13,465 nt of DNA from Candidatus Uhrbacteria bacterium RIFOXYA2_FULL_40_9 (lineage in GTDB: Bacteria; Patescibacteriota; Patescibacteriia; UBA9934; GWF2-40-263). Positions 6,143 to 13,465 of the stretch are shown piece after piece (positions within the stretch are counted from its first letter, which is position 1; each line of letters opens with the position of its first letter). The translations under genes and the position numbers were made by a program. The notes beneath the pieces were generated by a model that was given only the letters and a program-made list of their open reading frames with translations, had not been told where the DNA came from and made no database searches. The stretch is taken from the NCBI GenBank assembly GCA_001791615.1, contig MGEY01000063.1, positions 1-13,465 of the forward strand. The letters run 5' to 3'.

Positions 6143-6469
6143 AGATCGCAATAACAAAGATTTATCTTCTACTGTCTTATTTGAGGGGAAGAGCCGGTTC
6201 TGAATGCACTGAAACGTTCTAACACTCGATACCATGGGGAAGAAAATCAACAAAAACGTTTTTAACCGTTTCAGAGGCGATCAAGAGTCTTTGCATCATT
6301 CAACAGAAGACTTTGTGATGAAGGGAAGAGATAGAGAGTTTGGGGTTCACTCTATTTCTTCTCTTTATCATCACTTTTCAACCTTGCTCGTTGCTTGCAG
6401 GAGGCCTAGTGCATGCGACGAGGCGGTTGATGGTCAATCGTCTCTCATCGTTCCTTACAGGAGAATCCC
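6143..6469 (+). promoter_or_regulatory. Long structured 5' leader of the M23 gene
   Basis: Several stems lie between the promoter and the ATG: CTGAAACG (near 6208) against CGTTTCAG (near 6266); a 60-nt imperfect hairpin whose base is GTGATGA (6315-6321) / TCATCAC (6368-6374) and whose tip is AGAGT (6335-6339) / ACTCT (6349-6353); and CTCGTTGC (6387-6394) against GCGACGAG (6415-6422), with inner TGCA/TGCA pairs. The ribosome site AGGAG (6459-6463) follows, six nt before ATG. This could be a cis-acting regulatory RNA. I recognise no known riboswitch. Confidence 0.5.
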
Positions 6470-8485
6470 ATGACACGCGTTTTCCAGTTGTCTCTTTCTT
6501 TTATTTGTACAACATATTTGTTTATTCTCATCATGCTTTGTACTGGATGTTTTACAGCCGCGCTTATTCCGGACGGTTCTCAAGAGGATTCCTTTGGTGG
6601 GCGAGGGGGTGGAGATGGAGTCATTCATCTTCCGTTTGCAAACACAGGAGCACATCAGTGCGTTCAAGGAGCAGGGGGATCGTACAGTCATACTCTGACA
6701 TCTACACGATATGACATTGATTTTGATACTTCTAACTCCGTGGATGAAGAAATCTATGCGCCTGTTTCCGGGGTTGCACGTGTACACATGGAAAGTGCCA
6801 CAACCAACTTCGGATATCACGTCAACATCGAACAAGGAGATGGAAACTATGTGGTCCTAGCCCATTTTTCTGAGATTTTTGTGCAAGATGGTGAAGAGAT
6901 TACTGCCGGCCAACTTTTGGGCTACGACGGTTGTACAGGGAACTGTACAGGCGATCATGTCCATGTTGGCCGGCATCAGGGTGATGCGACACAACCAGCC
7001 GAGTATGGCACTTCTGTAGGTTTGTGGTATTACACTGCAGATGTAACTGCAGGAACAGGGTTTACCACTTATGCTTCAGATGAATTGATTTGCGGGATAC
7101 GTAGTGAAGGAGATGCGCAAGATGGACATTTTTACTCATCCGCACTTTCTGTGCCTTTGTGGCATCCCAATGGAACACTGGTGAAAACACCAAGTACAGC
7201 AAAAGTTTATCTCATTGATAATGGGGAAGCTCGTTGGATTGAGACACAAGATGTTTTCTGGAGCCTTGGATACGATTTTAATGAACTTGTGACTATTTCT
7301 GATGAAGAGTTGCAGTGTCTTGGAGAAGGGGAAGTGATTGATGAAGACGGTTTTGTTGATGCTGTGAAAGACCCATCAGGGAATATCTGGCTGATTTTCG
7401 GCACAGCTTCTGATTCAGAGCGTTTTCGTGTGCGTGTGAGAGAAACAGCTTGGGAAGAAGTTTTGGTTTCTTGGGGACTTTCCTATTCATTACAAGATCC
7501 TCCTACAAGTGCCAGTTCTTCTAGCTCTTATTTGACAAGTTGGCCTGAGGCAAGTGGATATGCGCGCTTTCGTGAAGGTACCCTTGTAACAGAAGCTTCC
7601 ACATCAGATGTTTATTTCATTTCTGAAGGTGTGGCAGTCCCCGTGCTTGATTGGGAAACCTATCTTATTCTTGGTTTTTTTCATCGTACACTTTTAGTGG
7701 TTGATGATGGAGCGGTTGCGACCATTCAAGACAATGTGGGAAGTTGTCGAGCAGGAGTGTGGTGTCTTGATCAAGAAGCTGTGACAAGTTGCGGAGGCGG
7801 ACTAGATCTAGGAAGCGGGGGAGAGTATGGCGGTACAGTGGATGATGAAGATGTTGAAGAGGATGATGAAGATGTTGAAGAGGATGATGAAGATGTTGAA
7901 GAGGATGATGAAGATGTTGAAGAGGATGATGAAGATGTTGAAGAGGAAGATCCTGAGTATGATGATGAAGAAACCTCTGAACCAGAAGATACTGCTTTTG
8001 AGTACGATGACAGCAATCCTTGTGATGGGGAAGATGCGTGCCTTGAGGATATGGATGGTGATGGCACTTCAGAAACTCTCATGATGGTTGATGATGCATG
8101 GCTTACCTCTTCGATTGATGGCGAGCCAGCCTATGTCTATGCGAATATAGCAGGATGTTTTGACGGGTCTTTGGATGCTGTGGATTTGTACGAACCCGAT
8201 CCTTCTATAGGTTATTATTTGATTGATTTTTCCGATTTTATTCATACCTGCACTGCAGAAATCACCCTCATTAGTTCCATAGGAACCAATGGGCACGATC
8301 CTGATGCCGTCATGGGGAATTGGTACTGGTGGCAGAATGCGTCTTTTTGTTCTTACGGCTCTACACTTTGTGAACTCAAAGATAATGGTACGAGCTGGGA
8401 AGAGTGGATGTTGCGTGTGGATTGGAATCCTTCTTCTGGACTCTCTGCAGATGGCAATGGATATACTTCCAACGATCAACTTTAA
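6470..8485 (+). CDS. M23-family (LytM) peptidase lipoprotein with acidic tandem repeat
   Basis: 671 aa. A hydrophobic leader ends in LCTGC, with Cys27 the likely lipidated residue, so it is exported and membrane-tethered. Residues ~50-190 are an M23 metalloendopeptidase: H74 and D84 (SHT...YDIDF) and H163-V-H165 (TGDHVHVG) supply the zinc site, with the GNYVVLAHFS strand between them. This predicts cleavage of peptidoglycan cross-bridges or stems. Two modules of the 'GTLVK..VYLI..G...WI....F..LGY' type follow (about 231-290 and 364-425), with a weaker copy between. Residues 458-492 are five identical DDEDVEE units. The C-terminus has a calcium-loop-like DMDGDGTSE (527-535) and a Cys-containing beta-like domain. 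The start is set by AGGAG six nt upstream. It lies just before the T4SS-like operon, consistent with wall remodelling for that machine, but it is a separate transcript. Confidence 0.9.
   Translation: MTRVFQLSLSFICTTYLFILIMLCTGCFTAALIPDGSQEDSFGGRGGGDGVIHLPFANTGAHQCVQGAGGSYSHTLTSTRYDIDFDTSNSVDEEIYAPVSGVARVHMESATTNFGYHVNIEQGDGNYVVLAHFSEIFVQDGEEITAGQLLGYDGCTGNCTGDHVHVGRHQGDATQPAEYGTSVGLWYYTADVTAGTGFTTYASDELICGIRSEGDAQDGHFYSSALSVPLWHPNGTLVKTPSTAKVYLIDNGEARWIETQDVFWSLGYDFNELVTISDEELQCLGEGEVIDEDGFVDAVKDPSGNIWLIFGTASDSERFRVRVRETAWEEVLVSWGLSYSLQDPPTSASSSSSYLTSWPEASGYARFREGTLVTEASTSDVYFISEGVAVPVLDWETYLILGFFHRTLLVVDDGAVATIQDNVGSCRAGVWCLDQEAVTSCGGGLDLGSGGEYGGTVDDEDVEEDDEDVEEDDEDVEEDDEDVEEDDEDVEEEDPEYDDEETSEPEDTAFEYDDSNPCDGEDACLEDMDGDGTSETLMMVDDAWLTSSIDGEPAYVYANIAGCFDGSLDAVDLYEPDPSIGYYLIDFSDFIHTCTAEITLISSIGTNGHDPDAVMGNWYWWQNASFCSYGSTLCELKDNGTSWEEWMLRVDWNPSSGLSADGNGYTSNDQL
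7841..7945 (+). repeat. Five exact 21-bp in-frame repeats
   Basis: The unit GAT GAT GAA GAT GTT GAA GA/G codes DDEDVEE. The copies are identical at the nucleotide level, which implies recent expansion or active homogenisation. Gain or loss of units keeps the frame and changes the length of the acidic spacer in the M23 lipoprotein. Confidence 0.95.
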
Positions 8486-8490
8486 GCGTG

Positions 8491-8520
8491 AACCTCAAGC
8501 AAGACGTGCTTGAGGTTTTT
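8491..8520 (+). terminator. Terminator of the M23 gene
   Basis: AACCTCAAGCA (8491-8501), loop AGACG, TGCTTGAGGTT (8507-8517), then a T-run: an 11-bp perfect stem that starts 5 nt after the stop codon. Confidence 0.92.
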
Positions 8521-8577
8521 CTTTTTGAATAGGCTTTTTTCTTGTCCCCAAGTGCTTTCTCTGTGAATCTTTTTCTA

Positions 8578-8586
8578 TGCTATAAT
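8578..8586 (+). promoter_or_regulatory. Extended -10 promoter of the T4SS-like operon
   Basis: TGC-TATAAT: a perfect -10 with an extended TGn element. No good -35 is seen about 17 nt upstream. Transcription would start near 8593, only about 4 nt before the ATG at 8597, so the first mRNA would be leaderless or nearly so. Confidence 0.7.
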
Positions 8587-8596
8587 TAAAACAATT

Positions 8597-11596
8597 ATGA
8601 CCAAGTTCACAGACCGCATAAATGCGGTGTTCTTGCGCATGAAACGTGCAGGAAAAAATGTTGGCATGCATCCTCTTCGGACAAGCGGAATGATTCTTTT
8701 TTGTGTTGCTCTTGGAGTTCTTTTTATTGCACATCCAATTTTTGCTCAATCTCCCACCTTAAATGCCACGATCGGAAGTGTTGATTGGATCGTTCTTCAT
8801 TTGGCTTCTTTTGCCATGTATATTGCGCAAGCACTGACACAGATAATCGTGGCACTTTTGGATATTGTGATTCATGTGATGATGTACAACGGGTTTGCCT
8901 CTTCTCCAGTAGTAGGGGCTGGTTGGTCTATTGTACGTGATGCCGTGAACATGTTTTTTGTTATTGTTTTGATTTTTATTGCGGTTGGAACCATTTTCGG
9001 ACATTCTCGTTTTCAATGGAGTCAACAAGTTCCTCGATTGCTTATTTTTGCTTTACTGATCAATTTTAGTCGTACTCTTTGTGCGATCATGATCGATTTT
9101 GGACAGGTGATCATGCTTACATTTGCGAATGCTCTTCGACAAATTGCTGCTGGAAACTTCATTCAAATGCTTGGACTCAATGAAATCTATTCAATTAGCA
9201 CAAGCGCTTCTCTTTTTGAAAATATAAAACAAGGGAGTACTGCTGCAGAATCTGTGAATGCATTTGATTGGTTTGCTGCTGGGCTTGCAGCTGTTTTCAT
9301 GGTGATCATTGTGTTAGCGACCGTGATTGCTTTAGCAGCCATTCTTGTTTGGCGCATTGTCACCTTGTGGGTTTTGATTGTGATGGCTCCTCTTGCTTGG
9401 TTTTTTGGCGCAGTGGGGAATGTGGTTGGAAAAGGAGGAAAAGCCTGGGGAGAATGGTGGAACAAGTTTACCTGTGCTATTGCGATTGGTCCTGTTTTGA
9501 CGTTTTTTTTATGGTTGACTCTGGCCGTTGCCGGGGCGGGTAATATCGCGGCAAAAGGTGGATTTGTGGATACCACAACACAAGGTGGTATTAATGTTTC
9601 GGGCAATATCAATAACATTTTTAGATTTGATAATCTTTTGAGTTTTATTTTGGGAATTGCCATGCTTATGGCAGGTTTTGAGGCAGCATCTGAAATTTGT
9701 TCTAGTTCATTTGTTTCAAGCGCTCTTGGAAAAGCAAAAGGTTCTGGAACCGCTGCAGCAAAAATGGCTGCAGGAGCCGCAACCTATGTAGGTTCTGGAG
9801 CTGGACGATGGATTGGAAGAGGAGCAAAAGCTGCTGGAGGCGCTGGTATTCGCGAACTTGGCGGATGGGCAGAGAAAAAAGGAGGCATTATTGGTGCTAC
9901 CACAAAGCGTGGACGCGCAAAACTTTATCGTGAAATGGCAAAAAAATCTCCTCTTGGAGAAGGGATTATTGGACGTTTTGCTGGGCAAAAATTTGATGTT
10001 TGGGCAGAAGAGCTTGAAAAAGGTGTGGTTGCTGATGTTCGTGAACCAATGAAAAAGTGGGAGGGAGTCGGCAAAGATGCCAAGTTTAATCAATTACAAA
10101 AGTTTGCTCACAAGCCACCAGGAACGACCGCAGGAAAGCGCGAGGCGATGTCTTTGCTTCAAGAGGCTTTGGCTGATCCCGCACAACGAAAGAAATTGGA
10201 AGCTGCGGGTATTCTTGACAAATTGTGGGGAAATTATGGCAAGGACATGAAGGAAATGTATCGACACGATGCAGATGCCACATCAAAAATTAAAGATTTC
10301 GAAACCTCTCGTCCGGATATTACGGGTAAATTATCCAACATTGATTCTTGGGAAAAGGTTAAAAATTTGGACGATTCTGCCCTAGCAGATGAACGAGTCA
10401 TTGCACAGATCAAGAAGATCAAGACAAATACTAGGATCAAAGTGAAGAAATTTAATCAAACAACCGGGCAAATGGAAGAAGTAGATGACTTCATGGGTGC
10501 ATGGGAAGCGATCCAAAAAGGACAAGGGGGAGCAAAGAAAAAGAATATTGCTGAACAAACCGAAGCGGTCATGGCTAACACGTCTTTAACTGCTGATCAA
10601 CGCACAGAGGCTATCAAAGGTATTGGCAGGAGTGAGCTTTTGGCTGGTATGACTTCAAGCAAAGATCTTTCTCAAATTGCTCCTGAAGAAATTATTAAGT
10701 ATGTGAATGCAGATGCGGTTGGTCGAAATGAAGAATTAGCAAGATATCTTCTTGCTTCGCAACGCATCGGAGAATTGCCAGATACCAATCGTGATTCTGT
10801 GACGGCTGCTGTTATGGAGAAAGCTGGAGGATTTGATGTAACAGCAGGAACTGTAAAGAGTGGTCAAGAACAAGTTTTTGCTTCCACCCTTGCAGGTAAT
10901 CCACAACTGATTGGGCTCATGAGTGACACCATGTTGGCACAAATTACGGGAGAGACAAAATCTCTTGGTCTTGCCATGGGTTCTCTTACTCCAGATGCCC
11001 TAAAGAAGGCTTTGGCACAAATCAAAAAAGACCCACAAGCAAAAGGAAGCCAAGATCTTCAAAGAAAAATTTTCCAGATTATGGCTGCAGCAAAGAGCGA
11101 AGCAGATCCAAATGATCTAGTTTCTATTACACAAGTAGAGGACATGTTTGAAACACAAATCGCAAGTACCGTGAGTAAGCCACGTAAACAGTATAATAAT
11201 GCTCAAAGAACCATGACAAAACAAACAGCGAATATCCAGTCAACAACACAACGAAAAGACGAGATTGCTATTACTGAGCGTCCTGCTCTTGTGGCAAAAG
11301 TAGCTGCAGGAGATGCAGATGCCCAGTTTGATCTTGATGAATTAAATGATGAAGATGCAATGCTTACGCAAAAATTGGTTGAATCAAATCGTTTGCTTGC
11401 TGATGCCCAAGCTCAATTAAAAACAACAAAACAACAACTTGTTGATAGTCTTCAACCAAAAATTGAGGCAATTGAAGCTGAAATCGTTCGCTTAACAGGT
11501 TTGCGTATGAGTGCAACAGGTCCAGATTTCCAGAAGTATGCAGATATGATTAAAGATTTATACGATCAAATTACAGAAATACAAACTAACCCTTGA
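8597..11596 (+). CDS. VirB6/TrbL-like polytopic T4SS membrane protein
   Basis: 999 aa. A basic N-terminus and hydrophobic segment 31-49 end in PIFA50-Q, a likely signal peptide. Membrane segments follow at about 62-98, 111-135, 146-178 (LLINFSRTLCAIMIDFGQVIMLTFANA), 226-275 (a long double span), 291-315 and 344-368. The pattern 'IVRDAVNMFFVIVLIFIAV' plus 'LLINFS' is what I recall from CPR T4SS-like loci, where it stands for the VirB6/TrbL inner-membrane channel. From ~375 a Gly/Ala-rich hinge leads to a very long soluble, charged C-terminal region, helical, with coiled coil in ~870-999. That region is far longer than in classical VirB6. The start has no Shine-Dalgarno; ATG at 8639 or 8666 are alternatives that keep the signal segment. 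First gene of the operon; 20 nt separate it from the next. Confidence 0.85.
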   Translation: MTKFTDRINAVFLRMKRAGKNVGMHPLRTSGMILFCVALGVLFIAHPIFAQSPTLNATIGSVDWIVLHLASFAMYIAQALTQIIVALLDIVIHVMMYNGFASSPVVGAGWSIVRDAVNMFFVIVLIFIAVGTIFGHSRFQWSQQVPRLLIFALLINFSRTLCAIMIDFGQVIMLTFANALRQIAAGNFIQMLGLNEIYSISTSASLFENIKQGSTAAESVNAFDWFAAGLAAVFMVIIVLATVIALAAILVWRIVTLWVLIVMAPLAWFFGAVGNVVGKGGKAWGEWWNKFTCAIAIGPVLTFFLWLTLAVAGAGNIAAKGGFVDTTTQGGINVSGNINNIFRFDNLLSFILGIAMLMAGFEAASEICSSSFVSSALGKAKGSGTAAAKMAAGAATYVGSGAGRWIGRGAKAAGGAGIRELGGWAEKKGGIIGATTKRGRAKLYREMAKKSPLGEGIIGRFAGQKFDVWAEELEKGVVADVREPMKKWEGVGKDAKFNQLQKFAHKPPGTTAGKREAMSLLQEALADPAQRKKLEAAGILDKLWGNYGKDMKEMYRHDADATSKIKDFETSRPDITGKLSNIDSWEKVKNLDDSALADERVIAQIKKIKTNTRIKVKKFNQTTGQMEEVDDFMGAWEAIQKGQGGAKKKNIAEQTEAVMANTSLTADQRTEAIKGIGRSELLAGMTSSKDLSQIAPEEIIKYVNADAVGRNEELARYLLASQRIGELPDTNRDSVTAAVMEKAGGFDVTAGTVKSGQEQVFASTLAGNPQLIGLMSDTMLAQITGETKSLGLAMGSLTPDALKKALAQIKKDPQAKGSQDLQRKIFQIMAAAKSEADPNDLVSITQVEDMFETQIASTVSKPRKQYNNAQRTMTKQTANIQSTTQRKDEIAITERPALVAKVAAGDADAQFDLDELNDEDAMLTQKLVESNRLLADAQAQLKTTKQQLVDSLQPKIEAIEAEIVRLTGLRMSATGPDFQKYADMIKDLYDQITEIQTNP

Positions 11597-11616
11597 GTTC
11601 TCTCCTTTTCTAAATT

Positions 11617-13395
11617 ATGTCTGATCCACGCACTTTTTCTAGTCTTCCAGAGGATGTTGCTCTTTTCCTGAGTGACATGGAGGGTTTTGCGTTTGCAAAA
11701 AAAATCGTGGAAACGTATGGGTTAGAGAAAAGTGCTGTGTCTGAGATTTTAGGACTGATCGAAAGCATCGCGCTCGGAGAAATAGAACTCGCGACCCTAC
11801 CTGCGGAATTAGAAGAGCTTGGAATAAAAAAAGAAGAAACCATTAAGGTTGCTTCACAGATCGCTGTTGAACGTCTTATGCCTATTGCAGGAGTGATAGG
11901 GGATGTTTCCGGACAAATCGTGCAATGGGGAGGTTCACTTAAAGGGCTTGAAGGAAAGCAAAGTGCTGTGCTTCCTCAAGTCACAGCAGAAGAATTTGCC
12001 AAACAAGCAGTGATTGAATCTGGGGTTTCTTTTCAAGATTCTGTGATGGCTCATCGCGCAGATCTCATTATTCTTTCTTTTTTGAATGAATCTCGTGATC
12101 AGAGTGAAACGCATCAAACCCTTATACGCTCAAAAAAGATTGGAGGTCTTGAACTCTCCGAAGATCAAGCAGAAAGATTGCTTGCCTATATTTCTGAAAA
12201 AAAAGGTTTTTTACAAATTGTGATTCCAAAAAAACCTTTTTATTCCAAACCTGAACCTCTAAAACCTGAACCTCTAAAACCTGAACCTCTAAAACCTGAA
12301 CCTCTAAAACCTGAACCTCTAAAACCTGAACCTCCCAAGATTTCTCCTCCTTCTCTAAAGAAAGAGAAAGATCTTGGCGTATATTCTCAAGAAGATGAAA
12401 AAGAGATAGAGCATTTGGTCACTGAGAAGAAAGAACTTTTTCAAACACAAAAAACCTCAGAACACTCTCATTCCCAGATTGCGCAGGAAATTCAGAAGCA
12501 AGCTGGGTTAGTGTTGACTCCAGATCAATCTACACGTTTTGAACGATTGGTTGATTCACGTTTACGTCATGTTCGCAGTGCAAGACAAACCTATCAACAA
12601 CTTGAGGATGCTTTAGAACAAGGGGGAATTGCACTAAGTGGCGAGAAACTCTCACACACCATGGAATTGATTGAAAAAGCATTTGATCAAGAAGAGGCTC
12701 ATCATCACACTACTCAAAAAGAACAGAAACAAGTTTTTCAAGGGAAAAAACAAGAAAAGCAAGAAGAAAAGTTTGTACAAGCTGTGAAAGAAGATCAGCT
12801 CCTTGCTAAACGTTATGTAGAAATTACAGGGAAACCTCCTCAACAAAAAATGGCACCTCTTGCGCCAGTAGGAGCTCGGCATACAGGGGCAATTTCTGCA
12901 AAAGAACATTTCCGTCGGCAAGAAGAACGGATTGATACACAAAAAGTTCGTCAGGTTATTGAAGCTTCAAAACCCGTTCTTTCGAAAAAAGAAGTTTCTC
13001 ATTCCTCTCCAACCATCTCTGAAAAAACATCAGGACGACCAAGTGTACAAGATGTCCGTTTTTCTCAACGTCTTGCTGGTCCACTTGAAGAACTTCAACG
13101 TTTAACTGTGGAAGATTTTCGTCGTCTTGGGGCTACCCCACAACAAGCCCTTTCTAAAATACAAGACAAAATTGATCTTCTTGCTGAGCAAGGGGAGGAA
13201 CAACGTATTGCCGCCATTCAGGCTTGGAGAAATGCCCCTTTACATCAAGCTTATGTAGCCATTGCAAAAGGAGCTGTGCTTTCTGGAGCAAATATTTTTA
13301 CTTATGCTGACGAACAACAAGGACAGAATAGAGAGGTTCTAAAAAAGGAAGAACTTCAAGCCATTATGCAATTGAATGAATTGTTTCGTTATTAA
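11617..13395 (+). CDS. CPR T4SS-locus conserved protein with duplicated helical module and KPEPL hinge
   Basis: 592 aa, no signal peptide or membrane segment, so probably cytoplasmic. Two copies of one module are visible: ~127-195 and ~288-355 share the spaced pattern A...G...R..L..S.L..R..T.Q.L...GG..LS....L...I.K. Between them lies a hinge of five KPEPL units and one KPEPP (211-240). A Lys/Gln/Glu-rich charged stretch covers ~360-400. The C-terminal ~115 residues (VQDVRFSQRLAGPLEELQ onward; ELQAIMQLNELFRY at the end) match a conserved tail I recall from uncharacterised CPR proteins encoded between VirB6-like and PrgI-like genes. Its place implies a role at the cytoplasmic face of the secretion apparatus. 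No enzyme motif is seen. There is no Shine-Dalgarno before ATG 11617, and the gene ends 8 nt before the next. Confidence 0.85.
   Translation: MSDPRTFSSLPEDVALFLSDMEGFAFAKKIVETYGLEKSAVSEILGLIESIALGEIELATLPAELEELGIKKEETIKVASQIAVERLMPIAGVIGDVSGQIVQWGGSLKGLEGKQSAVLPQVTAEEFAKQAVIESGVSFQDSVMAHRADLIILSFLNESRDQSETHQTLIRSKKIGGLELSEDQAERLLAYISEKKGFLQIVIPKKPFYSKPEPLKPEPLKPEPLKPEPLKPEPLKPEPPKISPPSLKKEKDLGVYSQEDEKEIEHLVTEKKELFQTQKTSEHSHSQIAQEIQKQAGLVLTPDQSTRFERLVDSRLRHVRSARQTYQQLEDALEQGGIALSGEKLSHTMELIEKAFDQEEAHHHTTQKEQKQVFQGKKQEKQEEKFVQAVKEDQLLAKRYVEITGKPPQQKMAPLAPVGARHTGAISAKEHFRRQEERIDTQKVRQVIEASKPVLSKKEVSHSSPTISEKTSGRPSVQDVRFSQRLAGPLEELQRLTVEDFRRLGATPQQALSKIQDKIDLLAEQGEEQRIAAIQAWRNAPLHQAYVAIAKGAVLSGANIFTYADEQQGQNREVLKKEELQAIMQLNELFRY
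12247..12336 (+). repeat. Six 15-bp in-frame repeats (KPEPL)
   Basis: The unit AAACCTGAACCTCTA occurs five times identically (12247-12321), then once with a changed end (KPEPP). This makes an extended Pro-rich hinge. Near-perfect nucleotide identity implies recent expansion or slippage. Confidence 0.95.
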
Positions 13396-13403
13396 ATCGT
13401 GTT

Positions 13404-13465
13404 ATGCCAGAACAGTTTGTTGTTCCACAATTTATTGATGCAGAAGACACGATCATGGGGCCTAT
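13404..13465 (+). CDS. PrgI-like T4SS protein, N-terminal fragment cut by the window end
   Basis: Only 20 codons are present. The peptide FVVPQFIDAEDTIMGP fits the N-terminus of the PrgI family (small T4SS membrane proteins that usually precede the VirB4/TraC ATPase), with the typical 'VPQFI..ED.I.GP' pattern. No Shine-Dalgarno is seen in the 8-nt gap. Same operon as the two genes before it. Confidence 0.75.
   Translation, partial: MPEQFVVPQFIDAEDTIMGP

Noticed and set aside
5735..6154. 139-aa frame starting inside serS and crossing its terminator.
   Set aside because: Composition is Phe/Lys/Ser from A/T runs, the start is inside serS in another frame, and there is no ribosome site.
6234..6473. 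79-aa frame ending in an ATGA overlap with the M23 start, as a leader peptide.
   Set aside because: No ribosome site at its ATG, unconvincing composition and strong RNA stems across it. The overlap could be chance, though a translated leader is not excluded.
7771..8084. Ser-rich minus frame and Lys/Met-rich plus frame over the acidic repeat.
   Set aside because: Both are shadows of the in-frame 21-bp repeat of the M23 gene.

Overview
The window reads as a chromosomal segment of a Patescibacteria (CPR) bacterium. The best evidence is the right third: a signal-peptide-bearing VirB6/TrbL-like polytopic protein of 999 aa, a 592-aa partner protein of a type I recall from CPR secretion loci, and the first 20 codons of a PrgI-like gene (FVVPQFIDAEDTIMGP). 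This is the usual front half of the CPR type IV secretion (T4SS)-like cluster. The rest of the window is AT-rich to moderate in GC and uses the standard code, with TGA as a stop. Placement below phylum level is not possible by eye.

Layout. 1-317: gene-free. It holds a long stem at 5-64, a 24-bp tandem array bounded by inverted terminal hairpins (88-255), and the terminator of the leftward gene. 318-977 (-): lipoprotein with an Asp-Thr repeat linker, in noticeably more GC-rich DNA. 1276-3773 (+): a translationally coupled two-gene operon, a secreted/membrane protein plus a Hanks-type Ser/Thr kinase with a PEGA-like exterior domain; this style recalls Myxococcota. 3790-4427: terminator, perfect DnaA-box 9-mer, then a strong promoter driving an unidentified GC-rich RNA of about 560 nt with many perfect hairpins and its own terminator. 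4497-5771: serS. 5829-6469: AT-rich spacer, second DnaA box, promoter and a structured leader of about 325 nt. 6470-8485: M23 peptidase lipoprotein with a 5x7-residue acidic repeat. 8581-end: the T4SS-like operon, starting with an extended -10 almost on top of the start codon.

How the parts may fit (inference): the M23 lipoprotein could open or remodel peptidoglycan for the envelope apparatus encoded just downstream. The kinase pair looks like an envelope-sensing module. The prime candidate for something undescribed is the structured RNA at about 3867-4427. Next come the inverted-hairpin-bounded repeat element at 88-255 and the long leader of the M23 gene. A separate pattern is that all three T4SS-like starts lack a Shine-Dalgarno sequence, while the other five genes have one.
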